Positions 54,044 to 62,440 of a DNA stretch of 64,000 nt are shown one piece after another (the first letter of the stretch is position 1; each line of letters begins with the position of its first letter). The notes below the pieces were generated by a model, which did no database searches, was not told where the DNA came from, and worked only from the letters and a program-made list of their open reading frames with translations. A program made the translations under genes and the position numbers. Origin of the DNA: Streptomyces sp. BK340 (GTDB lineage: Bacteria; Actinomycetota; Actinomycetes; Streptomycetales; Streptomycetaceae); assembly GCF_007827595.1 (NCBI RefSeq), contig NZ_VISR01000018.1:1-64000 (forward strand), given 5' to 3'.

Positions 54044-55132
54044 ATGGGACGCCACCGACGCTCCGCCGCCGGCCACGCCGCCCCGGGCCGCGCCACGGGG
54101 GTCATCCACCCGAACCGCCCCGTCACGGGCGGCGAAGACCCGCTGAACTCGTACGCGGGCGACCGCGCCCCCATGGGTATCGCGCCGTACCTGAACCCGG
54201 AGGCTTACGCCGAGGCCAACGCCAGGAGCACGGCCTATCTGTACGGCGAACCGTCGTGGGACGCCGCCGGCGGCAGCGGGTTCACCCCGGCCGGCGGTCC
54301 GCCCCAGGGCCACCGGCACCGCAAGAGGGTCGCGAAGCCGGTGCGCACGGGACTGCTCGGAGTCTCCGCCGCCGTCGCCCTCGGCACGGTCGCGGTGACC
54401 ACGGGTGCGGTGCCGGGGCTGCAGCACTACCAGCTCGGCGGCGGCTCGCACACCACCGGCGGCGAGCGGGTACAGGCCGCGGACTCCCCCAGCAACACCA
54501 CCACCGAGCAGGGCGGCACCTCGGGCAGCGCGGACAGCCCGGTCGGCGGCGCGCCCGCCGGCCGTGGCACCGCGCCCTCGACGTCGCCGACCCCGTCCGC
54601 GTCGGCCTCCGCCACCGAGTCCGCCTCGGCCTCCGCCGCCCCGACGAAGAAGCCGTCGAAGAAGCCGAAGCCGGCCGGCAAGCCGCAGCACACCCCCTCG
54701 CACAAGGAGCCCAAGGCGCCGACGGCGTCCTCCGCGCCCGTGACGGTGTCGGCCCAGGCCGCCGCCGAGGCGGAGGTGCTGAAGCTCGTCAACGAGGAGC
54801 GGGCGAAGGTCGGGTGCAGCGCGCTGGCGGCGAACTCCTCGCTGACCGGGCTGGCCGAGGCGTTCAGCGGCGACATGGCCGCACGCGACTTCTTCGACCA
54901 CACGGACCCGGACGGGGCCACCCCGTGGGACCGGGCCGCGAAGGCGGGCATCACCGGCCTCGGCGGCGAGAACATAGCCCGCGGCCAGGCGGACGCGGCG
55001 GCCGTGATGCAGGCCTGGATGGACAGCCCCGGCCACCGCGCCAACATCCTGAACTGCGACTTCAAGACCCTCGGAGTCGGCGTGCACTTCGGGTCGGACG
55101 GCCCCTGGTGGACGCAGGACTTCGGCTACTGA
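54044..55132 (+). CDS. CAP/SCP domain protein with TM anchor, 362 aa
   Basis: ATG 54044 (MGRHRRSAAGHAAPG). After about 105 polar residues a TM helix (TGLLGVSAAVALGTVAVTTGAVPG) anchors the protein; a Ser/Pro/Lys-rich spacer of about 115 residues follows. The C-terminal CAP domain spans residues about 240-362: AEVLKLVNEERAKVGCSALAANSS, HTDPDGATPWDRAAKAG, and a GHRANILNC segment. It is expected outside the membrane. Related proteins act at cell walls; ligand unknown. Confidence 0.9.
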   Translation: MGRHRRSAAGHAAPGRATGVIHPNRPVTGGEDPLNSYAGDRAPMGIAPYLNPEAYAEANARSTAYLYGEPSWDAAGGSGFTPAGGPPQGHRHRKRVAKPVRTGLLGVSAAVALGTVAVTTGAVPGLQHYQLGGGSHTTGGERVQAADSPSNTTTEQGGTSGSADSPVGGAPAGRGTAPSTSPTPSASASATESASASAAPTKKPSKKPKPAGKPQHTPSHKEPKAPTASSAPVTVSAQAAAEAEVLKLVNEERAKVGCSALAANSSLTGLAEAFSGDMAARDFFDHTDPDGATPWDRAAKAGITGLGGENIARGQADAAAVMQAWMDSPGHRANILNCDFKTLGVGVHFGSDGPWWTQDFGY

Positions 55133-55146
55133 GAAACCTTTCTCAG
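55129..55146. terminator. hairpin terminator shared by two convergent genes
   Basis: CTGAGAAA-CC-TTTCTCAG is a perfect 8-bp stem that contains the stop codons of both the CAP gene and the VOC gene. Confidence 0.7.
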
Positions 55147-55583
55147 CGCAGCTGCTCGGCCAGGCCGACGATGATGCCCTCCGGGCCGCGGAGGTAGCAG
55201 AGCAGAAAGCTGTCCTCGAACCGGGCGATCTCGCCGACGAGTTCGGCACCGTGAGGGCGCAGGCGGGCAACGGTGTCCTCGATGTCGTCGACGGCGAACA
55301 TGACGCGGTGCGTGCCCAGAATGTTGTGCGGCCGGTCGCGCGGCCCCGCGCTGATCACCGCGGGGCTGCGGTACTTCGCCAGCTCGAGCCGGCCGTGACC
55401 GTCCGGGGTCCGGACCATCGCGATGTCACAGCGGACGCCGTCGAGTCCGGTGCACTGGTCCGCGAAGGGGCCCTCGACCTCCGCCCTGCCCTCCAGTTCC
55501 ATACCGAGTTCCACGAAGAACGCGATGGCGGCCTCCATGTCCTCGACGACGATGCCGACGTTGTCCATCCGCTGAATCGCCAT
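55143..55583 (-). CDS. VOC-family protein, 146 aa
   Basis: ATG 55583 (MAIQRMDNVGIVVEDMEAAIAFFVELGMELEG). Two beta-alpha-beta3 units with metal-binding-type His/Glu positions; the C-terminal half ends LLCYLRGPEGIIVGLAEQL. Single-domain glyoxalase/dioxygenase-like protein, substrate unknown. Convergent with the CAP gene. Earlier frame starts up to 55664 are not needed. Confidence 0.85.
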   Translation of the reverse strand: MAIQRMDNVGIVVEDMEAAIAFFVELGMELEGRAEVEGPFADQCTGLDGVRCDIAMVRTPDGHGRLELAKYRSPAVISAGPRDRPHNILGTHRVMFAVDDIEDTVARLRPHGAELVGEIARFEDSFLLCYLRGPEGIIVGLAEQLR

Positions 55584-55852
55584 GCCGGCTTCTCCTTCGC
55601 CCTCGTGCGGCCGGTGGTGGCCGATGACGCCCCCGGGACGGAGCCGGTGGCACGTTCTCGACATCCGCAGACCGCCGGAGCCCGAGAACCCGGATCAAGC
55701 CACCGCCGGCACGGCGGAACACGCCACGGCCGATGATCGCCGACCCACCCCGGCCGCCCCCTGAATGGCACACCCCGGATTCCGTGCAGAGGAGGGAGAG
55801 GTGGGCGCGGCCTCTGGCTCCGATCTCGGGAGCGCCTGAGGGGATGGGGTAC

Positions 55853-55987
55853 ATGTCGTACCCGAAGCAGGTGTATTTCGGTGATGGAGGCGAGATCAAC
55901 GCGCGCATCCTGCCGGGCCGGCCCCGCGCCGGATGTCGGCGAACCCAGGGACGAGACGACCGGCACGGCCAGTATGTCGTCGGCTGA
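55853..55987 (+). pseudogene. possible cupin-type gene remnant
   Basis: ATG 55853, after AGGGGATGGGG, opens MSYPKQVYFGDGGEINARI, which resembles the N-terminus of Streptomyces cupin proteins that begin MSYP-x-Q and GD-x-GE. After about 25 residues the frame becomes noise and stops. The wider interval 55584-56120 contains no other supportable gene; one minus-strand frame through it has a short protein-like stretch (SADDILAVPVVSSLGSP) that I cannot place. Confidence 0.4.
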
Positions 55988-56120
55988 GCGGCCCCAGCCG
56001 CCAACGACGACCAACGCTGACAACCACCGACAGCCAAGTCGCAGGTCGCAGCGTTGATCGATGGCACGGCCGCAGGTCAGAGCCCCGGCCCTGCATTTCT
56101 TCGGCTACTGCGCCGAGCCC

Positions 56121-56705
56121 TTACGCGGCGGCGCGGCCCAGTGCGAACACCTTCGCCGTCTCCGTCACCCGGCGACCCAGGTGCTCGGCCGTGGCCACGT
56201 CGGCCTTGTGCACGCCCTCGGGGCCCTCGTCCACGTTGGTCTGGGCGGCCGCGCCCGCGAAGACGCCGAGGCGGTTGAGGTCGTGCTCGGAGCCCTCGCT
56301 GTTGTTCCAGCCCGGGTGCAGGCCGAGGTTGACCCAGTTCATGCCGTGCTGGGCCGCGAGGATCTGGAAGAACTGCAGGGTGTGCAGCTTGTCGCCGCTC
56401 TTGGAGCCGGAGTTGGTGAAGCCGGCCGCCAGCTTGTCCTTCCAGTCCTGGCCGAACCAGCGCTTGGAGGACGCCTCGGCGAAGACGTGGAAGGCGCCGG
56501 AGGCGGTACCCATGTAGGTGGGCGAACCGAAGACGATCGCGTCGGAACGGTCCAGGGTCTCCCACTGCTCGTCGGTGATCTCGTCCACCTTGATCAGGTG
56601 CACCTCGGCACCGGCCTCGGCGGCACCGGCGCGGACGGCCTCGGCGAGCACGGCGGTGTGGCCGTAGCCGGAGTGGTAAGCGATGGACACAACGGGGGTG
56701 GTCAC
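56121..56705 (-). CDS. flavodoxin-fold NAD(P)H:quinone oxidoreductase (WrbA-like), 194 aa
   Basis: GTG 56705 (VTTPVVSIAYHSGYGHTAVLAEAV). The FMN phosphate loop is YHSGYGHTA; further contacts lie in FGSPTYMGTASGAFHVF and LAAQHGMNWVNLGLHPG. WrbA-type enzymes make two-electron reductions of quinones and protect from redox cycling. Divergent from an HxlR gene with a 40-bp palindrome between them. Confidence 0.9.
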   Translation of the reverse strand: MTTPVVSIAYHSGYGHTAVLAEAVRAGAAEAGAEVHLIKVDEITDEQWETLDRSDAIVFGSPTYMGTASGAFHVFAEASSKRWFGQDWKDKLAAGFTNSGSKSGDKLHTLQFFQILAAQHGMNWVNLGLHPGWNNSEGSEHDLNRLGVFAGAAAQTNVDEGPEGVHKADVATAEHLGRRVTETAKVFALGRAAA

Positions 56706-56780
56706 GATGATTGCTCCTCTTAGGCAAGCCAAGCGCTCGAACAGCCCGAACAGGCAGTTCATAAGCGGTAACCACAGGAA

Positions 56781-56820
56781 AGCACTAACTTCCAGATAGT
56801 GCAACCTGGTGGTTAGCGCT
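56781..56820. promoter_or_regulatory. operator-like palindrome between wrbA-like gene and hxlR
   Basis: Arms 56781-56795 and 56806-56820 match at 12 of 15 positions (AGCnCTAACnnCCAG and its complement) around a 10-bp spacer. It lies immediately upstream of the HxlR ATG and 76 bp from the oxidoreductase start, as expected for a thiol/quinone-sensing HxlR repressor. Confidence 0.65.
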
Positions 56821-56841
56821 GCGCTCGCGTACGCTTGCTCC

Positions 56842-57234
56842 ATGACAGGCATGACCCAGGAGCAGGACGACCTCGCGTACAACGTGTTCGCCAAGGCCTG
56901 CCCGTCGCGCGGCACGCTGGAGCACGTCACGGGCCGCTGGGGCGGCCTGACGCTCGGCGCGCTGCAAGAGGGCTCGCTGCGCTTCAACGAGCTGCGCCGC
57001 CGCGTCGACGGCGTGAGCGAGAAGATGCTGTCCCAGACCCTGCACGCGCTGGAGCGCGACGGCCTGGTGCACCGTGAGGCCCAGCCGACCAACCCGCCCC
57101 GCGTGGACTACTACCTGACGCCCCTGGGCCACCGGGTCGCCGAGCGGCTGCTCGCCCTCATCCACTGTGTGGAGGGCTCGATGGACGACGTCCTCGCGGC
57201 CCGCGAGGCGTACGACACCCGGCAGCCGTCGTAG
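56842..57234 (+). CDS. HxlR-family transcriptional regulator, 130 aa
   Basis: ATG 56842 (MTGMTQEQDDLAYNVFAKACPSRGTLEHVTGRWGGL). The family's N-terminal cysteine lies in KACPSRGTLE, and the winged helix follows (RFNELRRRVDGVSEKMLSQTLHALERDGLVHREAQP). HxlR/MarR-like regulators such as YodB and QorR sense electrophiles through this cysteine. Divergent from the quinone reductase, which it probably represses. Confidence 0.92.
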   Translation: MTGMTQEQDDLAYNVFAKACPSRGTLEHVTGRWGGLTLGALQEGSLRFNELRRRVDGVSEKMLSQTLHALERDGLVHREAQPTNPPRVDYYLTPLGHRVAERLLALIHCVEGSMDDVLAAREAYDTRQPS

Positions 57235-57289
57235 CCCGACCGGGATTCAGTCCTCGTCGCCGCCGTCGGGCAGCGACACCGGGTTTCGT

Positions 57290-58147
57290 TCAGCCCGTGC
57301 GCGGGGGCCGCTGGCACTTCGGGCAGAAGTAGCTGGACCGGTTCATCCAGGGGCGGCGGCGCATGGGGGTGCCGCATCGTTTGCAGGGCAGGCCCTCACG
57401 GCCGTACGCGTCCAGGGACCGGTCGAAGTAGCCCGACTCGCCGTTGACGTTGACGTACAGGCTGTCGAAGCTGGTGCCGCCGACGGCGAGGGCCGCGTTC
57501 ATCACGTCGCGGACGTGGCCGAGCAGTTCCGTCGTGACCGGGCGGGTGAAGTTGGCCGTGGGGCGCTCGTAGTGGATGCGGGCGCGCCACAGGGCCTCGT
57601 CCGCGTAGATGTTCCCGACGCCGCTGATCAGCGACTGGTCCAGCAGGGCCCGCTTGATGGTGGTCCGCTTGCGCCGCAGGGCCAGATGGAAGGCCTCGTC
57701 GTCGAACAGCGGGTCGAGGGGGTCTCGGGCGATGTGCGCGATGACGTCGGGCAGTCCCTCGGGGGTGTTGTCGTGCAGCGAGAGGCCGCCGAAGGTGCGC
57801 TGGTCCACGAAGCGCAGCTCGGTGCCCAGGGAGTCGGCGAAGCGGACGCGGATGCGCAGATGCTTCTCGTCCGGTGCCTCGTGCGGCTGCACCAGCAACT
57901 GGCCGCTCATGCCGAGGTGGGCCAGGACGGACTGGTTCGTCTCCTCCAGCGGCAGCCACAGATACTTGCCGCGCCGGCTGGGGGTGCCGATGTGCTGGCC
58001 CTTGAGGCGGTGCGCGAAGTCGTCACCGCCCGCGATGTGCCGGCGCACGGCGCGCGGGTGAAGCACCTCGACATCGGCGACGGTGCGATGGGCGACCCAC
58101 CGCGCAAGACCCCGCCGGACGACCTCGACCTCGGGCAACTCGGGCAT
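57290..58147 (-). CDS. mutM: formamidopyrimidine-DNA glycosylase
   Basis: 285 residues from ATG 58147 (MPELPEVEVVRRGL). Catalytic N-terminal proline and Glu, lysine in HLGMSGQLL-type loop region, H2TH domain (SLISGVGNIYADEALWRA), and the C-terminal zinc finger CKRCGTPMRRRPWMNRSSYFCPKCQ. Removes 8-oxoguanine. Downstream of rnc, 87 bp. Confidence 0.97.
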   Translation of the reverse strand: MPELPEVEVVRRGLARWVAHRTVADVEVLHPRAVRRHIAGGDDFAHRLKGQHIGTPSRRGKYLWLPLEETNQSVLAHLGMSGQLLVQPHEAPDEKHLRIRVRFADSLGTELRFVDQRTFGGLSLHDNTPEGLPDVIAHIARDPLDPLFDDEAFHLALRRKRTTIKRALLDQSLISGVGNIYADEALWRARIHYERPTANFTRPVTTELLGHVRDVMNAALAVGGTSFDSLYVNVNGESGYFDRSLDAYGREGLPCKRCGTPMRRRPWMNRSSYFCPKCQRPPRTG

Positions 58148-58175
58148 CTGGACCCCCCGTACGGACAGTGGACGA

Positions 58176-58218
58176 ACCGAGCGCCCGCCCGGAGACAGGC
58201 TTCGGACGGGCGCTCGGT
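58176..58218 (-). terminator. rnc terminator
   Basis: A 12-bp stem (58176-58187 with 58207-58218) with a 19-nt loop lies between the rnc stop (58235) and the mutM start (58147). Confidence 0.75.
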
Positions 58219-58234
58219 GCTGTGCTCTTGTACG

Positions 58235-59050
58235 TCAGGCGGTGGTGGACGACGCGTCGTCCTTCGCAGCCTCCTTGGCACGCTCGTCCGCCGCGGCCCG
58301 GATGGACCGCCAGGCGGACTCGGCGGCCTGCTGCTCCGCCTCCTTCTTGCTGCGGCCGGTGCCGGTGCCGTACGAGACGCCTCCGACGCGGGCAGCAGCA
58401 GTGAAGGTCTTCTCGTGGTCGGGGCCGGTCTCCGTGACCAGGTACTCGGGCACGCCGAGCCCCTCGATCGCGGTGAGCTCCTGGAGACTGGTCTTCCAGT
58501 CCAGGCCGGCTCCGAGGTTCGAGGACTTCTCGATCAGCGGGTCGAAGAGCCGGTGAACCAGCTCGGACGCCGCGTCGAGGCCCTGATCGAGATAGACCGC
58601 GCCGATCACCGCTTCAAGGGTGTCGGCGAGAATGGACGCCTTGTCCCGGCCGCCCGTGCCCTCTTCACCCCGGCCGAGCCGGATGAAGGCGCCCAGGTCG
58701 AGGCCGCGGCCCACTTCCGCCAGCGCACGCGAGTTGACCACCGCGGCCCGGAGCTTGGCCAGCTGGCCCTCCGGCAGGTCGGGGTGGATGCGGTACAGCG
58801 TGTCCGTGACGACGAGGCCGAGCACGGAGTCCCCGAGGAACTCCAGCCGCTCGTTCGTCGGCAGACCGCCGTTCTCGTACGCGTAGGAACGGTGGGTCAG
58901 CGCACGCACCAGAAGGGCGGACTCGAGCTGGTAGCCGAGCCGCCCTTCCAGAAGCGTGTGGGACGAGGCCGTGTTGTCCGCCTTCTTCTTGGCGGGTGCG
59001 TCCGCCTTGGCGTCTTCCGCCTTCTTGGGACTGGACACAGTGCCTCTCAC
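58235..59050 (-). CDS. rnc: ribonuclease III
   Basis: GTG 59050 (VRGTVSSPKKAEDAK) is taken as start by analogy with the 276-residue S. coelicolor AbsB; it gives 271 residues. The RNase III signature is NERLEFLGDSVLGLVVTDTLY, with the catalytic DKASILADTLEAVIGA segment, and a dsRBD at the end (DWKTSLQELTAIEGLG). AbsB affects antibiotic regulation through mRNA processing. Upstream rpmF is 8 bp away. Confidence 0.96.
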   Translation of the reverse strand: MRGTVSSPKKAEDAKADAPAKKKADNTASSHTLLEGRLGYQLESALLVRALTHRSYAYENGGLPTNERLEFLGDSVLGLVVTDTLYRIHPDLPEGQLAKLRAAVVNSRALAEVGRGLDLGAFIRLGRGEEGTGGRDKASILADTLEAVIGAVYLDQGLDAASELVHRLFDPLIEKSSNLGAGLDWKTSLQELTAIEGLGVPEYLVTETGPDHEKTFTAAARVGGVSYGTGTGRSKKEAEQQAAESAWRSIRAAADERAKEAAKDDASSTTA

Positions 59051-59058
59051 CAGCCCGC

Positions 59059-59232
59059 TCAGACTTCGAGGACCTGGCGCTTGTTGTAGGTGCCGCAAGA
59101 CGGGCACGCAATGTGCTGCTGCTTGGGCTCGTGGCAGCGCTCGCACGCAACCAGGGTGGGGACCGCAGCCTTCCACTGCGACCGGCGGTGGCGCGTGTTG
59201 CTGCGCGACATCTTCCGCTTCGGAACAGCCAC
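59059..59232 (-). CDS. rpmF: 50S ribosomal protein L32
   Basis: GTG 59232 (VAVPKRKMSRSNTRHRRSQW) gives 57 residues, the L32 length. The CERC and CPSC pairs (residues about 30-33 and 44-47) form the zinc-binding C+ type of L32, which in Streptomyces coexists with zinc-free paralogues controlled by Zur. The yceD-rpmF-rnc order is widespread. Confidence 0.97.
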   Translation of the reverse strand: MAVPKRKMSRSNTRHRRSQWKAAVPTLVACERCHEPKQQHIACPSCGTYNKRQVLEV

Positions 59233-59234
59233 GG

Positions 59235-59888
59235 CTACTTCTCCTGCTTCTCGTCGGCGTGCGCTGAAGGAAGCGCGCCGCCGCTCATCTCGTCCTTCTC
59301 GCCGTCTCCGAGTGAACCGGCGAGTCCCTGCAAAGCCGCCCAACGGATGTCGACGGCGTCGTGGTGGTGGTCCGGGTCGTCCACGAGCCGCGCTCCGCAC
59401 TCGGAGCACAGACCGGGGCAGTCGTCCTGGCACACCGGCTGCATCGGCAGTGCGAGCACCACCGCATCGCGCAGCAGAGGTTCGAGGTCGAAAAGTCCGT
59501 CCTCGAGGAAGAACCTGTCCTCGTCGTCCTCGGCGTCGTCGCCCGGTTCCGCGATCACACGGCCCCGGTCGTCGGCGTCAGGGTACGAGAACAGCTCCTG
59601 GAAGTCCGCTTCGAGCTCCAGCCCGACCGGCTCCAGACACCTTACGCACTCCCCCTCGGCCTGTGCACGGGCGGTGCCTGTGACGAGCACCCCTTCCATG
59701 ACCGACTCGAGTCGGAGTTCGAGTTCCAGCGGGGCGCCTTCCGGCACTCCGATGACTCCCGGGATACCGAGATCCGCGGGAGCGTCGATCTCGCGGGTCA
59801 GGCGCTGCAGCGCGCCAGGACGCCGACCCAGCTCGTGCGTGTCGAACACGAGGGGGTTGCGGTGGTCGAGGCGGGCGTTGGAAGCCAT
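59235..59888 (-). CDS. YceD/DUF177 protein
   Basis: ATG 59888 (MASNARLDHRNPLVFDTHELGRRPG) gives 217 residues. Motifs ECVRCLEPV near residue 80 and CQDDCPGLCSECGARL near 160 make the DUF177 cysteine sites, with an acidic loop (GDDAEDDEDRFFLED) between. DUF177 proteins support 23S rRNA accumulation and are linked to rpmF; both are nearly contiguous here, 2 bp apart. Confidence 0.93.
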   Translation of the reverse strand: MASNARLDHRNPLVFDTHELGRRPGALQRLTREIDAPADLGIPGVIGVPEGAPLELELRLESVMEGVLVTGTARAQAEGECVRCLEPVGLELEADFQELFSYPDADDRGRVIAEPGDDAEDDEDRFFLEDGLFDLEPLLRDAVVLALPMQPVCQDDCPGLCSECGARLVDDPDHHHDAVDIRWAALQGLAGSLGDGEKDEMSGGALPSAHADEKQEK

Positions 59889-60041
59889 TCCTGCTTTCGA
59901 TCTTCGAACTCGGAGGGACGCCACCCGTCGGTGTTCTCGGGCAGCGTCGATCGCGGACGTACGCGCGACCGAAGAGCCAGGATACTGGACCTTTCGCTCA
60001 GGGCCCAATCCGGTGCCTCGCCATGGTCCGGCGGACAGACC

Positions 60042-61133
60042 CTACAGGCCCCGGCCCTGCTCGTAGGCGCGCAGCTGCTCCGCACTGATCATGCTCGTGT
60101 CGAAGAGGCTCGTCTCGTCGAGAGCGTAGCCCTGCTGCGACTGGGGGTGCTGCTGAGGCTCGTAGGCGGCCTGCTGGGCGTCGTAGCCCTGGTAGGGGGC
60201 GCCGTCCGCCGGAGCGTAGCCGGAGGCGGCGGCGTAGGGATCGGCCTGCTGGTAGCCGTACGGGTCCTGCTGGGCGTAGTCGGGCTGCTGCGGGAAGCCC
60301 GCGTACGGGTCCGGCTGCTGCTGGTAGCCGTAGGCCGGCTGCGGCTCGTACGACGGCTGCGGCGGCTGGACGGGCTGGGCCGGCTGGGGCTGGGCCGGGC
60401 GCTCGGCCGGGGTGTCGGCGAGGGCCGCGAGGTCGGCGAGGTAGTCGGCGTCGCTGGAGTGCTGGAACGTCGTGTTGTCGTCGGCGAGCGCGCCGAGGTC
60501 GTCCGTGGCGATCCGGCCGTGCAGCTTCTGCCGGCCGCGGCCGACGGCCTCCAGGGTCTTGGCGAGGACCGCCTCGAAGGCGCCCAGCTTGGCGTCGACG
60601 TAGGCGTCCGCGTTGTGGCGCAGGGTCTCGGGGTCCTGGCTGCGCTCGGGGGCGTCCTCGTCCTCGTAGCCGTTCTCGTCCAGGCCGGGCCCGGTGCCGA
60701 GCAGTTTCTCGCGGCCGCGGCCGACCGAGCCGAGGGTCTTGGTGAGGACGACCTCGAAGTTGGCGAGCTTGGAGTCGACGTAGTCGTCGGCCTCGGCGCG
60801 GACCTCCTCGGCCTCCGTGCGGGCCTCGGCGAGGATCCGGTCGCCCTCGGCCTGGGAGCGCCGGGCGATCTCGGTGTCGGAGATCAGCGAGCCGCGTTCG
60901 GCGTGCGCGTTCCCGATGATCCGCTCGGCCTCCTGGCGAGCCTGCTCGACCATCTGCTCGCGGTCGCCGATCAGCTCCTGTGCCTGGGCGAGGGAGCCGG
61001 GCAGGGCCTGGCGCACCTCTTCGAGCATCGCGAGCAGCTCGGCGCGATTGACCACGCATGACGCCGACATGGGCATGGACCGGGCGCCGGAGACCATGGA
61101 GACGATCTCGTCGAGCTTCTTCTGGACGTCCAC
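60042..61133 (-). CDS. DivIVA-like coiled-coil cell-division protein with Gln/Pro/Tyr-rich tail, 363 aa
   Basis: GTG 61133 (MDVQKKLDEIVSMVSGARSM). The first 120 residues are coiled coil of the DivIVA/SepIVA/ATP-synthase-b type (ELIGDREQMVEQARQEAERIIGNAH). Two tandem 32-residue copies follow: DYVDSKLANFEVVLTKTLGSVGRGR near residue 120 and AYVDAKLGAFEAVLAKTLEAVGRGR near 180. The last 130 residues are Gln/Pro/Tyr-rich low complexity. Probably a membrane-proximal cell-division or polar scaffold; its closest named relatives are mycobacterial SepIVA-like proteins. Not essential-gene evidence here. Confidence 0.85.
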   Translation of the reverse strand: MDVQKKLDEIVSMVSGARSMPMSASCVVNRAELLAMLEEVRQALPGSLAQAQELIGDREQMVEQARQEAERIIGNAHAERGSLISDTEIARRSQAEGDRILAEARTEAEEVRAEADDYVDSKLANFEVVLTKTLGSVGRGREKLLGTGPGLDENGYEDEDAPERSQDPETLRHNADAYVDAKLGAFEAVLAKTLEAVGRGRQKLHGRIATDDLGALADDNTTFQHSSDADYLADLAALADTPAERPAQPQPAQPVQPPQPSYEPQPAYGYQQQPDPYAGFPQQPDYAQQDPYGYQQADPYAAASGYAPADGAPYQGYDAQQAAYEPQQHPQSQQGYALDETSLFDTSMISAEQLRAYEQGRGL

Positions 61134-61190
61134 CTGTGCTCGCCACTCTCTACAGCTGTGTTGGAGACGGACGGGACGACTGTAGCCCGT

Positions 61191-61700
61191 TCAGTCCTTG
61201 CGCAGACGCGCGTTGAGGGCCTCGAGGACGGGGGGCGGCACCAGGTGGGAGACGTCTCCGCCCCAGGCCGCGACCTCCTTGACGAGCGAGGAGGACAGGA
61301 AGCTGTAGGTCGGGTTGGTCGGCACGAACAGCGTCTCGACTCCCGTGAGGCCGATGTTCATCTGGGCCATCTGGAGCTCGTAGTCGAAGTCGCTGACCGC
61401 ACGCAGGCCCTTGACGATGGCCGGGATGTCGCGCTGCTTGCAGTAGTCGACGAGGAGGCCGTGGAAGGACTCGACGATCACGTTGCCGTACTCGGCCGTG
61501 ACCTCGCGGATCAGCTCGATCCGCTCGTCGATCTCGAACAGGCCCTTCTTGGACTTGTTGATCATCACCGCGACGTAGACCTCGTCATACAGACGGGAAG
61601 CGCGGGCGATGATGTCGAGGTGTCCGTTGGTGATCGGGTCGAACGACCCGGGACAGACGGCGCGGCGCACTTGTGATCCCTCGCTCTCCGGTCCGGTCAT
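61191..61700 (-). CDS. coaD: phosphopantetheine adenylyltransferase
   Basis: ATG 61700 (MTGPESEGSQVRRAVCPGSF) gives 169 residues; the ATG overlaps the rsmD stop (ATGA). Nucleotidyltransferase motif PGSFDPITNGHLDII (with HxGH-type TNGH), and the C-terminal TYSFLSSSLVKEVAAWGGDVS. Makes dephospho-CoA. A later GTG (VRRAV) is a possible start. Confidence 0.96.
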   Translation of the reverse strand: MTGPESEGSQVRRAVCPGSFDPITNGHLDIIARASRLYDEVYVAVMINKSKKGLFEIDERIELIREVTAEYGNVIVESFHGLLVDYCKQRDIPAIVKGLRAVSDFDYELQMAQMNIGLTGVETLFVPTNPTYSFLSSSLVKEVAAWGGDVSHLVPPPVLEALNARLRKD

Positions 61701-62284
61701 CGTGCGTCTTCGCACGTAGAGGCGGCGCGACCGTACCAAAACGTTCCCTCGCCGTAGCGACGGGACCGGAGGGCCTCGAAGCCGTCCGGCCAGTGGAATT
61801 CACCGCCTCTGGTGCTGCGCTCCACGGTGACGAGGGCTTCCCCTGCGAGCCAGCCCTCCGAGCGGAGTGTGAGCAGAATCTCCCGAAGATCGTCGTCCCC
61901 GACGGCGTACGGGGGGTCCAGGAAGACGAGGTCGTACGGCTCCGCCGGGGGTGCGGTCCTGATGATCTGTTCCGCTTTGCCCGCCCTCACCTCTGCGCCG
62001 GGAAGGCCCAGGTTCTTCACGTTCTCGCGGACGATCTTCGCTGCGCGGGCGTCCGCCTCGACCAGGAGGGTGTGACTCGCGCCCCGGGACAGCGCCTCCA
62101 GGCCCACGGCGCCGGAGCCGGCGTAGAGGTCGAGGACCCGTTCGCCGTCCAGGGGGCCGCCGAGGAGGGACTGCCAGGTGGAGAAGAGGCCCTCGCGTGC
62201 GCGGTCTGATGTCGGCCGGGTGCCTGTCCCTGGCGGGACGGCCAGGCGGCGTCCGCCGGCTGCGCCGGCGATCACGCGGGTCAT
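61697..62284 (-). CDS. rsmD: 16S rRNA (guanine-N2)-methyltransferase RsmD
   Basis: ATG 62284 (MTRVIAGAAGGRRLAVPPG) gives 195 residues. SAM motif LDLYAGSGAVGLEALSRGA, and the N6/N2-methylase DPPY motif in DLVFLDPPY. Methylates G966 of 16S rRNA in E. coli. Adjacent coaD overlaps; recG upstream by 156 bp in the same direction. Confidence 0.95.
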   Translation of the reverse strand: MTRVIAGAAGGRRLAVPPGTGTRPTSDRAREGLFSTWQSLLGGPLDGERVLDLYAGSGAVGLEALSRGASHTLLVEADARAAKIVRENVKNLGLPGAEVRAGKAEQIIRTAPPAEPYDLVFLDPPYAVGDDDLREILLTLRSEGWLAGEALVTVERSTRGGEFHWPDGFEALRSRRYGEGTFWYGRAASTCEDAR

Positions 62285-62440
62285 TGGGGGTCCTTCTGTA
62301 TGGGCTTCTTTACGGTTCAGTCTGGCAGGCGAAAGAGGGTGGAGCCCTGTCGCCGTCGGGCGCTGACGGTCCGTGGGGGCTGATCGCGCCCCGCGGCGGA
62401 CCCCCACACCGATACGGCCCGCGCCCCTGAGTGCTCGCCT

